A stretch of DNA of 64,000 nucleotides from Tigriopus japonicus. Lineage: Eukaryota > Arthropoda > Copepoda > Harpacticoida > Harpacticidae. Below the pieces are notes generated by a model. It was not told the DNA's origin. It did no database searches and saw nothing but the letters and a program-made list of their open reading frames with translations. Shown here one piece after another: positions 44,910 to 55,917 of the stretch. Position numbers and translations under genes: made by a program. The first letter of the stretch is position 1; every line of letters starts with the position of its first letter. The stretch covers positions 7,906,390-7,970,389 of the forward strand of contig CM021321.1 in NCBI GenBank assembly GCA_010645155.1. Direction: 5' to 3'.

Positions 44910-45615
44910 TAGTGATGGGGGGCAAACAAGAGATTGGGCAAGCTGTATTGGCACAATGCTTGGGCTTGCTGAAGCTTGGCATAACTTGGGTGTTTGTACA
45001 ATTACTTTTCCCAGCTAACAGGTTTGCCAAATTTGCTATGAACGAAGAATAAACTTGTCATCCGAATTTCACTAAACCATGCTGATTCAGCTAAATAGGG
45101 CCCATACCTTTGAAAGGATGTATTTTTAAGAAAATTACAAACTTCAATTCTCTCACATGGGGAAATACAAAAGATTTCGAGAATACTAAAAAAAATTGGC
45201 ATTTTACTTTTTCATGCCGGCAACTCTGAGTAAACGAGATTGTTCTGGAAGTGTGACTTCTAAATCTCGGTCTTGATTAGCCTCAAAAGTGCATTCATGT
45301 GTGGCCTAGAACCGAAACAGAAAAAAAACATAGTTTTGAAAATGCTATCCAAATTAAAATATTTTTTTGTATCACTTCCACTATTTATTGCTGAATTATT
45401 AAGGTCAAAAGATCATCGAAAATGCAACTTGACATTTTTTCTTCCAAGTCACACTGAAAGTATCTTAACTCTTCAAAGAGCAACTGCCGGCAACTGCATC
45501 TTCCAATGTTCCTTGAGCTTGGGAAGTGTATTGGTGTATTGCCCAAGTAATGCTTGTCAACAACTTGTTCTTGGGTGTTTGTGATGACTCATTACTTGCC
45601 CAAGTCACATCACTA
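44910..45615 (-). mobile_element. hAT-like non-autonomous element, right member of an inverted pair
   Basis: Starts TAGTGATGGGGGGCAAAC and ends CCAAGTCACATCACTA. GTACCGAC flanks it at 44902-44909 and 45616-45623. Its sequence is the reverse complement of the element at 44175-44897 with moderate divergence and small indels. The two target duplications overlap by GTAC. Confidence 0.9.
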
Positions 45616-45623
45616 GTACCGAC

Positions 45624-47738
45624 TAAAACCTCCAGTTACTTTACTCTTTGCTACAAACTATTCTACTCAAACTGACAAAAAGTTCACTTGATCAATTTGA
45701 TTGAGCGTGCGAGTTTCAAATTACGGGACAAATTTAGTGGGTTGAATTAGATTTTTTTCTGGTCGGCCCAGAAATAAAAAAACGGCTTTTGCCATTAACT
45801 AAAGCATAAAGGTCTTTCCTAATCCCCGCTCTGTCTGTAACATGCAAAAAGCCAACATCACTTCACAGAATAACCTTATATTCTTGGTGGTCTTTTAAGG
45901 ACGCAAAAAAACTCTAAAAAGCCAAGTCTTGAAAGACACTGCCAATAACGTAAAGTCCAAAAGTGATAATATTAGTGTTTTTGGCCATTTAAAATATAGC
46001 TCCTTTTTAGCTTTTTTTAAACAAAACTTACCTCTTTTAGCTCCAAAATTTGCCTTGAACCTAAGTTTTTTTTTGCTTTTTTTGATCTTCAACAGTTGGT
46101 CACGCTAATCGTTCGTCTTAATGGGCAAAACAAACGATCGACGCACTGAAACATGACAGACAATCGAAAGAAATTTGAAGGAAAAACAAGAAAATATCAT
46201 CATGGTTTGAAGTTTGGATGTGTTAAGATTGGCCCAAAGGGTCTTTCCTTCTTCATCAACGCGACTGTTTGTCTTTTCCTGACCATGGAGAGGAGATTTC
46301 CAAATGTTTTGATGGAATGGAATCAATCAGTCATTCGACCGAGTTGACGAGGATTTGAGACTTGATGGACTGCCAAATGGACAAATTAGAAGAAAGAAGC
46401 CTTCTTTTGAGAAAGGTGTCTCATCCACAAGGATAAATGTGAAACTAAGTGGCTCCCGAGAAGAAATGAGCGACGGATGATCAAAATCAAGACCAAAACG
46501 TCGACCCAATCCAAAATGCAAGCCAAACTGAGAAGCTCGCCACATCAAACCGACCCATTGGCATGAAGCCGCCAGAGTTATCCGGATTTGTCAAGGTAAG
46601 TGAAACGTGCACGTCTAGCAATTATGTACTTCGTGATTTATGACATAATAAGTATGCCTTTTTTTATGTTCCATCTCCCACCAACTTGATAAATTTTGGT
46701 AATGACAAAGACCATATGACATGAACCAATTCAACGATACTTCAAGCACCGCCCACATTCAACCCACACCTGTCACTCTGACTAGAGCCTCTAAGGTAGA
46801 GCTAATTTCAGATAAAGAAACTCGTGGGAGCTTTTTTAACTCCAACAACACTAAAAAATGTTGTAATCAATGAAGGTGTCCTTTGGAGCGAGATTATGCT
46901 TATATTCATTTACGTGAATATACGAATATCCCTGCATTTTGTATTCAAGGACATGATCCTGTACGTAGAGAAGGATTTTCCGCCAGGCCCGCCTCTCCAA
47001 CGGGCATCATCCAATAGTCTGGTACCCCTTAACATGATTCCTCGGCAGAATTGTGGAATTGTGGCTGCGAAATCTCCTTAGGCGCTCAACGCAATGGAAA
47101 TGGATACTCCCTTTACCATCCAGAAGAGTGTAATCTTCAAAATATACAGATGGCGGATTTGCAGACGAGGCTACTTTTTATAACTTAAGCATTCCTTGAT
47201 AAAATCCATATTTATCCATTAATTTATGCTCAAATTTGGCGCCAAATTTCCAAAATATCAGGAAGAAGAGCTAAATTTAGCTCTAAAGAGCTAAAATTGG
47301 TCAGGCTGGATGTGTTAGCACCTGTCTTTTGGCGCCAATTATGACTTGAGGTGACCAAAAAATGGCCCACGAAAAGGGCCAAAAAATTTAAAATTGGACC
47401 AAAAAGGGGCAAAAAAATTGAAGAAAATTTACGATTTAATTAATTTTTTCTACTCACTCTAGACTGATGTGTTTCGAACTGGGAGTGCTGCCATTTTTGA
47501 CTCTGAAGTTTATCGTTGTTAAAAAGGGCAGGTTGTTTAGAACTTTATGGAAAGACCTAAACAGGGACCAATTTGGCAACACTCGAACTAGTTCGATTTT
47601 CATCACAGAGTTGGCAGAGAGGAGACGCTGGGGCAGACAGGCCTAGTATTTTGTTGGACAATTTTTAGGCCCCAGCTGACCTTTGGCTGTGACGTTTCCC
47701 CAAGCAGTTGTGCCCAAACAAGTTCGTTTCGTTTGTAA
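45624..47738. other. Intergenic region, one weak two-exon candidate
   Basis: AT-rich spacer with TTTAGCTC low-complexity blocks. The only suggestion of a gene is a short open stretch ending in GTAAGT at 46600 and a second open stretch opening right after a TTTCAG at 46812 (listed separately). TGGCAACACT at 47571-47580 has no gene beside it. Confidence 0.4.
46566..47081 (+). CDS. Weak candidate two-exon gene of unknown function
   Basis: ATG near 46566 opens MKPPELSGFVK, ending exactly at a good donor (GTAAGT). About 215 bp on, a frame opens directly after TTTCAG near 46812 (upstream in-frame TAA lies within the acceptor tract) and runs about 90 codons to TAG at 47081 with segments such as ALTPTTLKN-like and VEKDFPPGPPLQRA. 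Both junctions are phase 0. I do not recognise the product, codon use is not convincing, and the ATG choice is arbitrary. It could easily be chance. Confidence 0.2.
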
Positions 47739-47790
47739 GGTTGAAGTAGGGGTGGGCGAGAAGCTGGTGTTGGTGCCAAGGTGTTGACAC

Positions 47791-49809
47791 TAGGGATGTG
47801 GCTTGATGCTGATTTTCAATCTTTTAGCTGTTGATGCTAAGTCACAACACGATCTTGTATTGGAATGGAATCAGAATGGCATCAAGCTTTTTTGCTGATA
47901 TGGGCCTCTGAACAAGGTCCTTAAGGTGACTGCCCCAGTGCTGTCTTATATTCCTTGGTTGAATGAATAAATAATTAAGAAGACAAAATGGTTTTTTTAG
48001 ACTCTCGTTTGAGAATAAAACTTCATTTGTTGTGTATTTGGACGTATTTAAGATATAAAACCACATGAATAACATCCAGCTGTGGCATGAGAATGCGATC
48101 TTGTCATTACTCAGCCACACTTATCACATACATTGAAAGGTTTACCAATCGCAGGCATGCCACTTTTCCCCAATAATAACTTTTTGCTTTGCCAATTCAC
48201 TTGACTTCTTCATCCTGGCAATTCAAATGTTTAGCTTGTCCCATACAAATGTATTGTATCATTTCTTATTTGTAATGTGTTTCATGATTTTAAGATGTTT
48301 GTCACTTCATTGTCCAAGTCTTCTTAACAAAAAGTATATTTGGCTTAAGATACCATAAATTTGGCAAAGCTATCATCAGACCACAAGAACGTGTATCCCA
48401 TTTGTACCTTAAATACTTTCGAGTGACCAAGTTACGAATTCATATCCATCACCATGTTGTCAATTGACTTGGCCTTTGCAACGTGAATTTTGATTTCACC
48501 TTTAAGCTTTTGCATCAATCAATTTGCATCATATGTTCCTCAAAACCAGGTTTCTAAAAGATTGAAGTGCTACTGGCTACTGCTGTTACATCAGGAAATA
48601 TCCCTAACAAAATATGGCATGAGAGACAATGCAAATAAACATATTTGAACCTATATTGGATACATACATTTTGATTTCCGAAATTTTCGTTGTTTATTTC
48701 ATATTTCAAATGCCTGTAGTAGTATTACCGCGAAAAGGAAAATAAAGAACAAAAATAGTGAGCATGACTGGTGAACCACATACAGTGCACGTACAGATGT
48801 TAGTTGGTAAATATTATATGTATTCCTACTAAATGTTAGAGAATGGTAACTATCTAAAACTTCTCCACAGATGTAGCGTTTGTAGATTGCATTCAAAGAT
48901 TGAGTGGCGCCTCCAGAACGATGAAGCGATCGAGAGAATCAATTCGTGAAGTGACGGGGAAGGATACCGGAACGTCGTCAAAAATTGAAAGAATTAGCCC
49001 GTTGAAACAATCTGATCGAATTTTTGATTCCGCCAGTCAATGGCTGGAGAGATTCTTGAGTAAGGCAGCGAGGGGGTAGATTTGCGTCAGGAGATATGCG
49101 GTGTCATTGTTCAAGAAAAGGGATTTTCGAGGCATCTTTCAGATACTTGAGAAAATGGCGTAGAGGGCTTCCCATGTGGACCTTGAAATTTTTGCTTTTT
49201 CAATGTTTACTTTCAACGGAACTTAATCCTGATCTCTGCAGAGAGGGTTGCCAGATTATGGAAGAGCCAAAGGACGGCAAAGTCATATTTAGACCTAAAA
49301 ATCATGTTGCCAAAATTTCTACCTAAGTGACACTGGTAAATCTTGAACTGCTCTTCAAAGGGACATCCAACGACAGTTTTAATGAAAATGTTAAGTTGTG
49401 GAAGCATTTGCATTTCTGTCAATTCAGACTGTTTTTTTTAGATTTGGTCTTTATGATTTGAATGTCGCAGCACTAATCACATTATTTTTCTTGTCACACG
49501 TCTTCCTTCCCTGAACAACCTCAAGCCATTTTTAAAAGCCAGATGACTTGAAAACGACATTCTTTCATTGGATATTGATTTTGTTTGGCACTAATTATGC
49601 TTTAAATCAATCACTAATTATAAAACAATTAGGTATGTACGATCAGCCATGGGATTTTGCGCTATCAAAGCCATATAAATTTTCAAGTGAAATTGGCGGC
49701 GCTGAATCAGCTGAAAATGAATCAAGCATGCTCGATGCTTTCCGAGGCTGCATTGCAGGAAGCATTGGCATCGATGCCATCAAGCCAGTCAGCTTGTTTT
49801 ACATCACTA
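47791..49809. mobile_element. Inner hAT-like element nested in the outer one, 2019 bp
   Basis: Starts TAGGGATGTGGCTTGATGC and ends TTTTACATCACTA. GTTGACAC flanks it at 47783-47790 and 49810-49817. Subterminal motifs are GCATCGATGC-like. It inserted into the outer element, so is younger. It has no recognisable transposase; a 52-codon ATG frame at 48921-49079 is the only protein-like stretch, possibly captured host sequence. Confidence 0.88.
48921..49079 (+). CDS. Short open frame inside the inner hAT-like element, 52 aa
   Basis: ATG frame starting MKRSRESIREV and ending FLSKAARG-stop, of balanced composition and less AT-rich than the surrounding element. No domain recognised. It could be a fragment of a host gene picked up by the element, or chance. 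Confidence 0.2.
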   Translation: MKRSRESIREVTGKDTGTSSKIERISPLKQSDRIFDSASQWLERFLSKAARG

Positions 49810-50453
49810 GTTGACACCAACTTTTTGGGCTTTTGGTGTCGGCATCAATACCGGGTCTCTGGTGCCGACATTTTAAGGCTCAGAGTTTTTGAAAAACGTA
49901 CTGCCCGCCCAAAAACTTGATCCCAATTTTGATTGTAAATGTGAAGGACTAAACAAAATAATGATAATAATAATTTTTATTGGGACCTTTTGTCATGTCA
50001 ACTCGTATAGAATAAAAGAAATATATGTAAAGTCATACATATAACATATAAAATCCAATATCATTAACTTTTGTTCCATCAAAAAAATAAACGCTTACCA
50101 AACTCCAAAAACAGACTTGCAAAGCAAGAAAATCACATACCCAGCTAGGGTATTGTAAAATGTAAGCTCATTTTCCCTCTCTCCATTTTATGTTGAACTA
50201 ACATGAACTTAAATGTCATTATAATGGGCAGGTCTGTCAAAACTTGTGCTCCATATTACAGTCCAGAAGGGCACATTTTGTTTGACTTAATTATAAGGAA
50301 CACGCTATCAGTGCCAATGTCAACACCACAACCTTGATGGGCAACTTCAACACAGGTGTCAGTGTGGGTGTCAACCGTGTCAACCTTGCGGTGTCGGTGT
50401 CGGTGTCGGTGTCAAGGGCAAAATTGCCGCTGTCACCCATCACTAGGTTGAAG

Positions 50454-51164
50454 TCAGAGTCACTTGTTGTTTGTTTGGGCACAACTTAAGTTATAATCTT
50501 CGGAAATATCAACTTTTCACCTGCAACCTTTGCTCTTCAACAGCTGTAACTCATCCAACAAAAATTTCCGTATATCCACCCTGTGATTTTCATCGATAGT
50601 AGGATGGGAAACAATCTGCAGCTTGAAGAGGAGTTTGGGCCAAGCAACAGTTTTCAGCTGTGCTTGAAAGCTTGCAAGCAGTTTCAAGCACCTTCACCCG
50701 ATGTCAGGCTTGCCAGTTAAAATGCAATTTGTTGGCCACCGGAAATGGAGTAAAATAGTTTGCACTCAAGCTTAACGAAGTATGCTTCATATAGCCCCTA
50801 AGAAGGCAAATATCTTGAAAAATCTATGCAAAAAGTAGCAAATTCTGCAACAGCAAAGGAGTTTCCACTTCTATTTTTAGATCAGGCGAAAAGGACCACA
50901 AATAGCTTGGCAACCCTGCTATTCACCGTAGGTCCTTGAGCACTGTGGCTTGAATGCTTGGTTTAGCTTGAGGCAGCTGAAATGGAAACAAGCCCAGCTT
51001 GAAAAATTGAAGTGCTTGATAGCTTAGGAAATCCCATCAGTAGACTTGAAAATTAACTTGTGGTCAGCTGATTGACCCTAAAAACCGAAATGGCAAAACT
51101 TCGTCAAAAATCAAACTCGATACACAGACATCAGTAATATTTTCATATCGTAGATGGAGGTTTT
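50454..51164. other. Intergenic sequence between transposon and the 53069 gene
   Basis: Holds a TTTGTTTGGGCACAAC block (about 50470-50487) that is inverted relative to GTTGTGCCCAAACAA near 47707-47721 on the other side of the outer element, hinting at a still older disrupted element. A weak TAGGATGGGAAACA...TTCCCATCAGTA pair at about 50600-51034 lacks a target duplication. No gene seen. Confidence 0.4.
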
Positions 51165-53069
51165 TTATTTGTTTGAGTCTCTACAACGTCTAGGGTTTCT
51201 AGATACTCCTCCATGGACGAATTTTTTATGGGCTCCAAGGTTTCCACCTACAGCGGTTGCATAATCACATAAATTACATCTGAAACACAAATACAACCAA
51301 TTTAAGATTTACTTTTGACTGAAATATTCGATTGAGTTTAACATTGAAACACGTGGTCTATTCATAAGAAACAATTAGTTTGTTCCTCGGGGAACAGTTC
51401 TTCTTATCGCTAGCCTTGTCGTCTAAAGAAATTCAATTGTAAATACTTACTTAAATGGTTTTTCGCCAGTGTGAATCCTATTGTGTTGTTCCAAGGCAAT
51501 CTTTGTCTTGGACTGTTTCCCGCAAGTTGTGCAAATAAATCTGGCTGGTTTATGAATGCGAATATGACTCGCTAATCTTCTCTGATTGCCGCATCTCCTC
51601 CCGCACTCTAGACACGTGAATTTGTCGGTCTTCAAGTGAACGAGATTGATATGAGCTTCCAACTTGTCGGCAGTGGAAAAAGTCTTCTCACATTGGTCGC
51701 ACATGTTTTCAGGTCCATGGTATTCCTTGACATGAAACCGGAATCCGTCCCGGTTTGCAAGAACTTTTCCACATTGGTCGCAAACGATATTTGTTTTCGG
51801 CTCACAATCTGTAAATCTAGACTTACGCCAAAAGCAAAAGCGAACTAGAGTTGGCTTTTCAGGTTCTTCCACGTTTTTTATTTCTCGTACTTTTTTAGTT
51901 TTTTTCACTTTTTCGGGCTTCTTCACTTTATCGGATTTCTTCACTTTTTCAGGCTTTCTTACTTTTACAGGTACAAGAAGAGGAGGATCCATTTTTTCAG
52001 GCACAATTTCAGGATGACATTTGTTCATGTGATAAGCTAAATATGTTTCCAAACGTCCTTCAAAATTACAAAAAGCACAATGTTGAGAACACGAACTTTT
52101 CTCATGAGTTTGCAACTCCTCCTGGGTTTTGAAAGTTGTCCAACATGCTAAACAGAAATTCCTTAGGGGCATCAAATCTCCTTTGGGGTTAATCATATAC
52201 TTTACTTTGTGACATGATTGAATATGATGAACCAACTCATTGGGGTTCTGAATAATACTGATGCGCTTCCAGCAGTTAGGACACATTAATTCCTCGTTTT
52301 TAGGATGAGCCACCGATGAATGTTTGGTTAAATCTGGTGCTGAATTCATACTATCTGAACAAACGTTGCATTTGAATTGTCCAAATTGGTGATTGTACAT
52401 TTGATGAGTGCGTATAAACCGTTGGGCCACCTTCTGGGAACAATACGGACATTGAACTCGGTCCCGTTTTTCCCTCTCAATATTGTTTTCAATTTCGTTC
52501 AGATTTTCCACCTCCAACGGATCTTTACTCGATTTCAAGGCAACACTAGGGCTTAAGATCGGATTGATATCTTTTGGAGAGTTCGGAAATTCATCAATGG
52601 AATCAGTCTCCTCAGCCGTAATCAGACTATTTCTAGAAACACTGACATCAGTGACTTCCATTTCTTCACCATTATCCAATTTTCTGCGAATCCTGCATTT
52701 CTGACACACATTAGAATCCTCAGATGAAAGAACAATCCCTAGACAATCTTCAGCAAAAACGCAAGAAAGCGGGAAACCATCGTCCAATGGTTTCATTCCG
52801 ACACACGGAACCCCTCGATCAAAGAGCTGTCCGCATTTGGCGATAATCTCGGGATAACTTTGAACGAATCCACTTTCACGGGTTCGACCCCAAATTCGCC
52901 AAAGATATTGATGAGTTACGGAGTGATACAAGAGCGAAACGCCAAAGTAGGGCTCGAAATTGAACTGAAAATCGCTCTCCACTTTGAGAAATAAGCGCCA
53001 TTGGCCCAAGGTGACTCGGGTGAATTTCAGGGGTTTGAGGCCATTATTAGGAGCTTCAGGAGGGTCCAT
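51165..53069 (-). CDS. Small-subfamily C2H2 zinc-finger protein, 577 aa, two coding exons
   Basis: Exon 1 53069-51451, intron 51450-51280 (171 bp), exon 2 51279-51165 ending TAA. ATG 53069 (MDPPEAPNNG) is matched by the paralog at 57630; the upstream open extension is not conserved. N-terminal domain about 12-130 (VTLGQWRLFL, SLLYHSVTHQYLWRIWG, GVPCVGMKPLDD, FPLSCVFAEDC, CQKC), one module about 206-326, a finger about 328-351 (CAFCNFEG), then a Lys-rich tract about 367-404 built of six hexamer-like repeats (VKKPEK, VKKSDK), absent from the 57630 paralog. Four array fingers follow from about 428 and then the exon-2 finger (CNLCDYATAVGGN). One array finger reads CGKQSK where Phe is usual. TGGCAACACT lies on the minus strand at 53161-53152. 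Likely a nuclear DNA-binding regulator. Confidence 0.92.
51858..51968 (-). repeat. Coding 18-bp repeat: Lys-rich hexapeptide tract
   Basis: About six degenerate units of V-(R/K)-(K/E)-x-(E/D/K)-(K/N) between the module and the C-terminal array of the 53069 gene. The 57630 paralog has only PEPEKTVPV at the same place. Confidence 0.8.
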
Positions 53070-53151
53070 GATGCTTCGTCCACTAATTCTGTCCGACGCA
53101 AGATTTCCGAACAAGGTTTCGGGAGATAGGAAGTTGTTTACATAAATAAGC

Positions 53152-53161
53152 AGTGTTGCCA
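53152..53161 (-). promoter_or_regulatory. Candidate promoter motif TGGCAACACT
   Basis: 83 bp upstream of ATG 53069 on the gene's strand; identical to the motif before the gene at 149. Role inferred from recurrence, with the caveat that the decamer also occurs away from genes. Confidence 0.35.
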
Positions 53162-54176
53162 GGTCCTGGAGAAGCCTCTCGGTCACTTTTTCGATGCCTC
53201 CAGCCTCTTTTGGCTACAAAACAAAACGTTAATGGCGAGCGCACATGCCATGCTTACAAAAATCCGCTCGTCAGCTGTCCTCGTTCGAAGCTTGTCAACA
53301 AATCTCAAATGCTGTTCCCTCTCAAATGCTGTTCCTTCTCGTACGCTAGTGTTGTCACTAGGTACTGAAATCGCTTGTATTGGTCTAAAAAGTAACTTCT
53401 AAGGCAAAATACAAAAGTGTGTATGGTTGTAATGTTCAAATGTGCTGGGAAGGGGTGTGCTCTTTGTTATTTTTTAGTTAATTTACATCCTTCATGGTGC
53501 TGATATTGCTTGAAGCTAAAACTTAATACTAAACTCCCAATGTTGGCAAACACCAATTTACAACATTCCATTTCTTTTAGTTTAATTTCCACCTTAGCAA
53601 TCTTAGTTCTTACTCTTCATTGTTAAGTAATTTCAACCAGACATTTTACATATAAACTCCAACATTATTTTCATGCTTTAATGAATTTACAACTTATCCT
53701 CATTGAGGGTCAATGTAACAAATGTGCTACTTACTTCAAATGAAGTTCGCATTTATGATCAAATGCTGTTTGTTCTTACTCAATTGTTCTTGAACCATAT
53801 GTAATCACATAAAGATGATGGTCTCTCACACCAGGGCCTTCATTCTTTTTATGCATATTTTCAGGCATAAGATTGCACATACTTGCAATTATTATCCAAA
53901 ACTTGTCTTCTTAAATTACATTGAGAAAGAACCGTTGCTCAGTTGTTAGCGTCTCATGTATAAAAAACGCGAGTTGGAAACCAACAAAAATAAAGCGACA
54001 ATTTGTACAAAGGTCATCCTTACATATTGCCTGGAAGCGATAAAATCGCAGTTATGGCTACAAAGAACATAAAAGTTAAATTCATTTTCAGGAAGAGCAA
54101 GGCTAAGTTTCTTATCTAATTGTTAATACATCGCGTCTGACTCTCTGAAATCCAATTAGCCCCTTCACAACAATGT

Positions 54177-54992
54177 TCTTTGCAATTGTTCAGATTTATT
54201 TTCTTCCTTTGTAAGAGATTTGAAATATGTCATTATAACTTGCGACTGAGTAGTATTATGATGTGATATATTTTCAGGATCATGAATTAGGCGTGGAAAA
54301 AAAGCAAAGAGAAGGAAGCAAAATATATGAACAGTTAGGGATGCAGGAGGAGGTTTGAGTGATCTCTTCAAAAATCTTATCATGAGCGGATGAAAGAAGA
54401 GAAAAGGCTTGTTCGACAATGTAAGAATTTGCTCAGTGCAAGGGTTTTCGCATATTACACACCGCCTTTATGACTTACGCGCTATGAAAAATGTCGAATG
54501 CGAGTTTGGACATATTGACTCTCTGTTTTACAAGAATATGCAAAATTTATTCTTTTAATCAAAAATAGCAAGCACTGAAAAAGACCTTTGCTATTGCAGA
54601 GAAACAGGTACAAAACACGGCATTTCGTTTGTTACCTTGATGGATTTTGAGTTTGATGATTCAAATCAGTGCTTGTAACATCACTTACACTTGTACTTAC
54701 ACAAAAACAGTGGCCTTTTGTTGTGAATTTTCTCATGCAAGAACGAGCAAATAAAGTGTGCATATTTTTCCAAAATCCTAACCAAAGGTGTTAAAACTTG
54801 CAATTCAACATTTTTCATAGCACCTAAGTCATAAGGGCGCTCTGTAAAATGTGAAAACTTTAAACTGCCCAAATTCTCACGAGCCACCCATTTTTGCCGA
54901 ACAAGCCTTTTCTCTTCTTTCATCCGCCCGCGATAAGATTTTTTAAGAGATCACTCAAACCTCTTCCTACATTATAATTGCAAAGAATATTT
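54177..54992. repeat. Long imperfect inverted repeat (fold-back)
   Basis: 54350-54420 (GGAGGTTTGAGTGATCTCTT, GATGAAAGAAGAGAAAAGGC) is repeated in reverse complement at 54895-54965. Inner segments also pair (CTATGAAAAATGTCGAAT near 54481-54498 with ATTCAACATTTTTCATAG near 54802-54819), as do outer ends (TTCTTTGCAATT at 54177, AATTGCAAAGAA near 54978). Possible TAGG termini lack a matching target duplication. Confidence 0.75.
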
Positions 54993-55064
54993 TTGTGTAT
55001 CAACATTATCCCAGCTGCTGTGGAAGCTGTCGTGATGCGGTGTATGTGGATTAGGGACTACAGA

Positions 55065-55345
55065 TAAATTCATCTGTATAATGCTTTTTAAGTGTGTTTT
55101 TAAGTCACTTTCAGTTCATTTGACTCATGGCAACACTTCTTCTGCTACAGTGCTACAGTCTTTGATTAATGTCACACCCACGTTTAATAGTGCAAGAGCT
55201 ATAGTAACATGAGTACCTTCTCATCAAGTTATTTTGGGAATCAGTCAAGGCTCAACTACTGCTAGATTGTTCATGGTGTGAGTTCATCTTAATGGCAAGG
55301 CTTGTTTTGTTGGTGACTCAGCCACATACCAAACCAAAAACAAAA
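55065..55345 (+). repeat. Dispersed repeat R2, copy 1
   Basis: About 280 bp closely similar to 63070-63350 in the same orientation (shared TTTTGGGAATCAGTCAAG, CTCAACTACT, TTCATGGTGTG, GAGTTCATCTT, CAGCCACATACC). Nature unknown; no terminal repeats or coding capacity seen. Confidence 0.85.
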
Positions 55346-55917
55346 GAAGCTAAATGACACACAAGTCAGAGAGCATAATTTAGTTGAAAAAGAACCTGAC
55401 AAGCCTACTTCTTTAGGAAAGATAGGAACAAACAGTAAGGGACCTCTGTAACTAATGTTTTGTTATTCAAAAAAAACTTTCTGGTATGACAAGCCCCCTT
55501 GATTTTACTTGAAGAGCAATGCCTGGAACGACTTCGACCAAAGAAAAGCACGGACCTACAACCAGAGGGAGCAACTTTCATTTCCTAGAAATCCCATTCT
55601 CAAATGCCAGCGCTTAACATACTTTCTCTAGATCACCTTGCCACTTGTTGGACCCTTGAACTTGAAGTAATTAGTAATCATTTGATGCCTCCGTCATGCT
55701 ACCTCGTTTAAGACCACAATTTTGATTATTTTTCTTGAATCAGCTGAGTAACAAACTTGACAACTGCTGGTAATCAAAGTGATTTTGGCTTTAAATGTTC
55801 ATTTTTTGTACAAGATCAAATGCGATTCAAAAGCAACTTGGCCAAGCGCTCTAATGAGACACAATCAACAACTAATGCACAATCTAATGCACACATTAAA
55901 TTTTCAGGTGAAAAATT

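Larger units (their letters stand above)
47747..50445. mobile_element. Outer hAT-like element, interrupted by another
   Basis: Starts TAGGGGTGGGCGAG and ends GCTGTCACCCATCACTA. GGTTGAAG flanks it at 47739-47746 and 50446-50453. Its subterminal motif is GGTGTTGG and GGTGTCGG (four tandem GGTGTC at about 50390-50413). A second element with its own duplication lies inside at 47791-49809; without it this one is about 672 bp. No transposase seen. Confidence 0.88.
53070..55917. other. Spacer between the two small-subfamily tandem copies
   Basis: Starts with the promoter of the 53069 gene, whose first 70 bp resemble the flank of the 57630 gene (CCACTAATTCTGTC, GCAAGATTTC, GTTGTTTACA). Then AT-rich sequence, an inverted-repeat block at 54177-54992 and a copy of dispersed repeat R2. 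No gene recognised. Confidence 0.5.

Noticed and set aside
49548..49814. 88-codon frame at the right end of the inner transposon
   Set aside because: Runs into the terminal inverted repeat, and much of it is translated subterminal repeats.
44175..50445. Reading the CATCACTAG ends as Helitron 3' termini (CTAG before T)
   Set aside because: Every such element shows inverted ends and an 8-bp target duplication, which fits hAT and not Helitrons.
50600..51034. Another hAT-like element (TAGGATGGGAAACA to TTCCCATCAGTA-like ends)
   Set aside because: Terminal similarity is weak and the flanking eight bases do not match.
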